Made by a program: the position numbers and the translations under genes. The notes beneath the pieces are model-generated. The model saw nothing but the letters and a program-made list of their open reading frames with translations, was not told where the DNA came from and made no database searches. From Alphaproteobacteria bacterium (GTDB lineage Bacteria > Pseudomonadota > Alphaproteobacteria > Thalassobaculales > Thalassobaculaceae), in contig JAJEAR010000072.1 in the NCBI GenBank assembly GCA_022822665.1, positions 1 through 34,888 of the forward strand: a stretch of 34,888 nt of DNA. The letters are read 5' to 3'. Positions within the stretch are counted from its first letter, which is position 1. Each line of letters begins with the position of its first letter. This document shows positions 33,261 through 34,888 of the stretch, in pieces.

Positions 33261-33758
33261 TCCGGAGGGCGCAATCGCGGTGCAGAGCACGCCGGCACGC
33301 GCCCGTCGCTGGGCGCGTGCCGCAGAACTGTGCCCGGCAAGCCCGAACACCATGTCCCACCGGTCCACCCGGACCCCATATACCCTTCCAGACCAGCGTG
33401 GCGAATACCCTCTTCCGAGCGAAAATCCCCGCTCTCGACTATCCCTCACTCTCAGCCACGATGAGAATTGTCCATGTTATAGGTTGCCTTACGCTTGCTG
33501 AATTCACTATACTGGGATACTTTTTCCTCGCCATTGAATGGTTCCTGAACCGTGCCCTGCTCCACATGTGCCAGGACCTGTCCCAAGAACCGCAGTTCAA
33601 CAATCTTCCGGACTAATGGACTCACCGGCCCTTGCAACCCACAGAGGATTCGTCGCGCACAAGTGTACCTGACCGCCGTCCGATGAGCTCGACTCCTTCT
33701 TGAAACCAGCTGCGCTCCCTTGCGGTTGAGCGATAAAGGCTCAAACGAGACACCTGTC
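33261..33758. other. A+T-richer gap before the AlkB-like gene
   Basis: About 500 bases, visibly richer in A+T from about 33450. No gene is convincing. A hydrophobic 51-codon frame starts at 33461 but has no Shine-Dalgarno. The region must hold the promoter of the following hydroxylase gene; a GAGA at 33747-33750 is the only weak ribosome-binding candidate. Confidence 0.4.
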
Positions 33759-34733
33759 ATGACGCAACAGCATACAACCGGGACCGGTCTGAGAGGCGCG
33801 CTTCCGTTTTCAATCACGTTCCTGCTTGTGCCCTTGATTATCGCCATGGCACTGGATTTGCTGCCCGACTTCGTTCCATGGTTCGTTCCATGGGTCATCT
33901 TTCCAGCTATTCCCTTCTTCATAAACTTGGAAGCCCTATTCAAAAACGATGTTCCGAGTCTCGATCCCGGCACACCGGAATCTAAAGTACTCTGGCATAT
34001 AGCGATTACGGTTGCCTGGGGTGTGAGTTACCCCATCTTGGTCATTGTTGTACTTTGGGCAGTATGCAACATACCGACCCTGATGCTCTACGAACGCATT
34101 GTTCTTCTCTTGTTTTGCGGAATGTGTGGCAGACTCACTGTCGTAACATCACATGATCTCATCCACAGACCGAAATTCTGGATGCGGCGACTGGGGGAAT
34201 TCGCAGTGAGCGCCCTTGCCATGCCGCACTGGCATACGGAGCACGTGTACAGACACCACGTAAATGTCGCAACACCTCTTGACAGGGAATCCGCACGAGT
34301 CGGGCAAAGCTTTTACAATTTCTTCTTTACAGGGCTTCCCTATGTCTATGCGGACGCGATTCGTTTCCAGTTGCGGCGCCTGGCCCGACGCGGGCTGCCG
34401 TTCTGGCACAGATCCAACCCGGTATTGCTATGGATAGGCATGTGGGTCGGCTGGATCGTCCTCGCATTCGCAATTGGAGGATGGCTAGGGCTCATCGCGT
34501 GGGCATTTATACTACTGTTCGCAGCTTGGGGAACAAGGTCCGTCGATTATTTGCAACATTATGGTTTGCAGCGTATCTTGAAACCGAATGGCAAGTACGA
34601 ACCTATCCAACCGCATCATTCGTGGAATTATTCGAGCTCTTCGAATTATCTGTATACCGCTTATGCACTTGGCTCCGGTTGTGGCGTTCAACCACTAGAT
34701 GTTGTGGTTGCAGCCTGCATGTGGAACGTCTAA
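33759..34733 (+). pseudogene. AlkB-like membrane hydroxylase, truncated before the last histidine box
   Basis: The 324-codon frame from the ATG matches alkane 1-monooxygenase/xylene monooxygenase-type membrane di-iron enzymes. Hydrophobic helices occupy about 15-60 and 90-135. Histidine box 1 is SHDLIH (about 140-145) and box 2 is WHTEHVYRHHVNVATPLDRE (about 160-180). The LQHYGLQR motif comes near 275, followed by PHHSWNYSSSSNYLY near 295. The third box (LQRHSDHH-type), expected just after NxLLY, is missing; the frame runs into AYALGSGCGVQPLDVVVAAC and stops. Neither other frame restores the box. The next gene is an IS1595-type transposase, so insertion cut the 3' end. Family members oxidise alkanes or methyl-arenes with rubredoxin partners, none of which is nearby. 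Confidence 0.85.
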
Positions 34734-34770
34734 AATGTTCTTTGTTTGTTCATGACCCGTGGAGCTTCCA

Positions 34771-34888
34771 ATGCCGACGTATCCAGACAACCTTCTCGCT
34801 TTCCAACGCTTGTTCCCGGACGATGATGCCTGCGCCGCCTGGTTGATCGAGATGCGCTGGCCGAACGGTTTCGTCTGTCCCGAATGCG
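34771..34888 (+). CDS. IS1595-family transposase, N-terminal start (runs off window)
   Basis: Thirty-nine codons reach the edge: MPTYPDNLLAFQRLFPDDDA followed by CAAWLIEMRWPNGFVCPEC. The pattern LLxFQRxFPDxxACxxxLxxxRWPxGFxCPxC is the N-terminal zinc ribbon of ISXO2-like/IS1595 transposases. GGAG at 34761-34764 lies six bases before the ATG. It begins 38 bases after the truncated hydroxylase frame, so this element is the likely cause of that truncation. It has the same orientation as the IS1595-type C-terminus at position 1. Confidence 0.85.
   Translation, partial: MPTYPDNLLAFQRLFPDDDACAAWLIEMRWPNGFVCPEC

Noticed and set aside
33461..33616. 51-residue hydrophobic plus-strand frame
   Set aside because: It resembles a membrane peptide but has no Shine-Dalgarno, no homologue I recognise, and sits in A+T-rich DNA where such frames arise easily.
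1..34888. CRISPR arrays, rRNA genes, riboswitches
   Set aside because: No regularly spaced repeats, rRNA signatures or recognisable riboswitch cores were seen; only one tRNA gene is clear.

Overview
The window looks like a piece of a high-GC alphaproteobacterial chromosome. The best evidence is the gene order aroA-cmk-rpsA, an EPSP synthase of the CP4-like (class II) type, and a gph / glmU-glmS block. I cannot name a genus from sequence alone. Intact genes are GC-rich and compactly packed. They are separated by several stretches of broken mobile DNA, and a few of these stretches are clearly richer in A+T.

Layout. (a) 1-135 is the last 44 codons of an IS1595-family transposase. (b) 317-2059 encodes an AlbA_2/Schlafen-like regulator with an ATPase-like module and an unusual C-terminal extension. 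(c) 2463-7422 is a housekeeping run: aroA, cmk, rpsA, a GFA-type zinc protein and a SixA-like phosphatase. (d) 7431-11424 holds metabolic genes: enoyl-CoA hydratase and a MaoC-like hot-dog protein on the minus strand, then a zinc alcohol dehydrogenase and a glycine-amidinotransferase homologue on the plus strand. Tail to tail with the last of these is a cupin resembling DddQ-type DMSP lyases (11427-12041, minus). (e) 12123-12197 is tRNA-Val(CAC), followed by about 3.3 kb of debris (12198-15534). That debris includes a transposase relic, possible small minus-strand genes and an A+T-rich island with short direct repeats. (f) 15535-20130 holds a PhyH-type dioxygenase, a two-subunit molybdenum hydroxylase and an LLM-family flavin oxidoreductase. 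(g) 20117-24125 holds gph (minus), glmU and glmS. (h) 24688-25005 is a divergent HU-like protein with a near-perfect Shine-Dalgarno. (i) 25352-28429 is an RND efflux pump whose adaptor gene survives only as a 3' stub beside a decayed IS30 element (28831-29796). (j) From about 29900 to the end are a sulfotransferase, a diiron ferritin-like protein, recombinase and transposase relics, a truncated AlkB-like hydroxylase, and the first 39 codons of another IS1595-family transposase running off the edge.

How the genes fit together. aroA-cmk-rpsA and glmU-glmS are core metabolism (shikimate pathway, CMP phosphorylation, translation, UDP-GlcNAc precursor supply). The two metabolic blocks on either side of tRNA-Val read like accessory catabolism: CoA-ester hydration, alcohol oxidation, amidino-group chemistry, possible DMSP cleavage, non-haem iron hydroxylation and molybdenum hydroxylation. 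No single pathway is proven by the order. The right-hand 10 kb shows repeated insertion and decay that disabled at least two functions: the RND adaptor and the alkane/aromatic hydroxylase.

The observations most worth a second look are the DddQ-like cupin paired with an amidinotransferase, the AlbA_2-ATPase protein with the extra C-terminal region, the intact pump with a destroyed adaptor, the truncated AlkB-like enzyme, and IS1595-type genes in the same orientation at both window edges. I did not find a clear, wholly undescribed multi-gene system.
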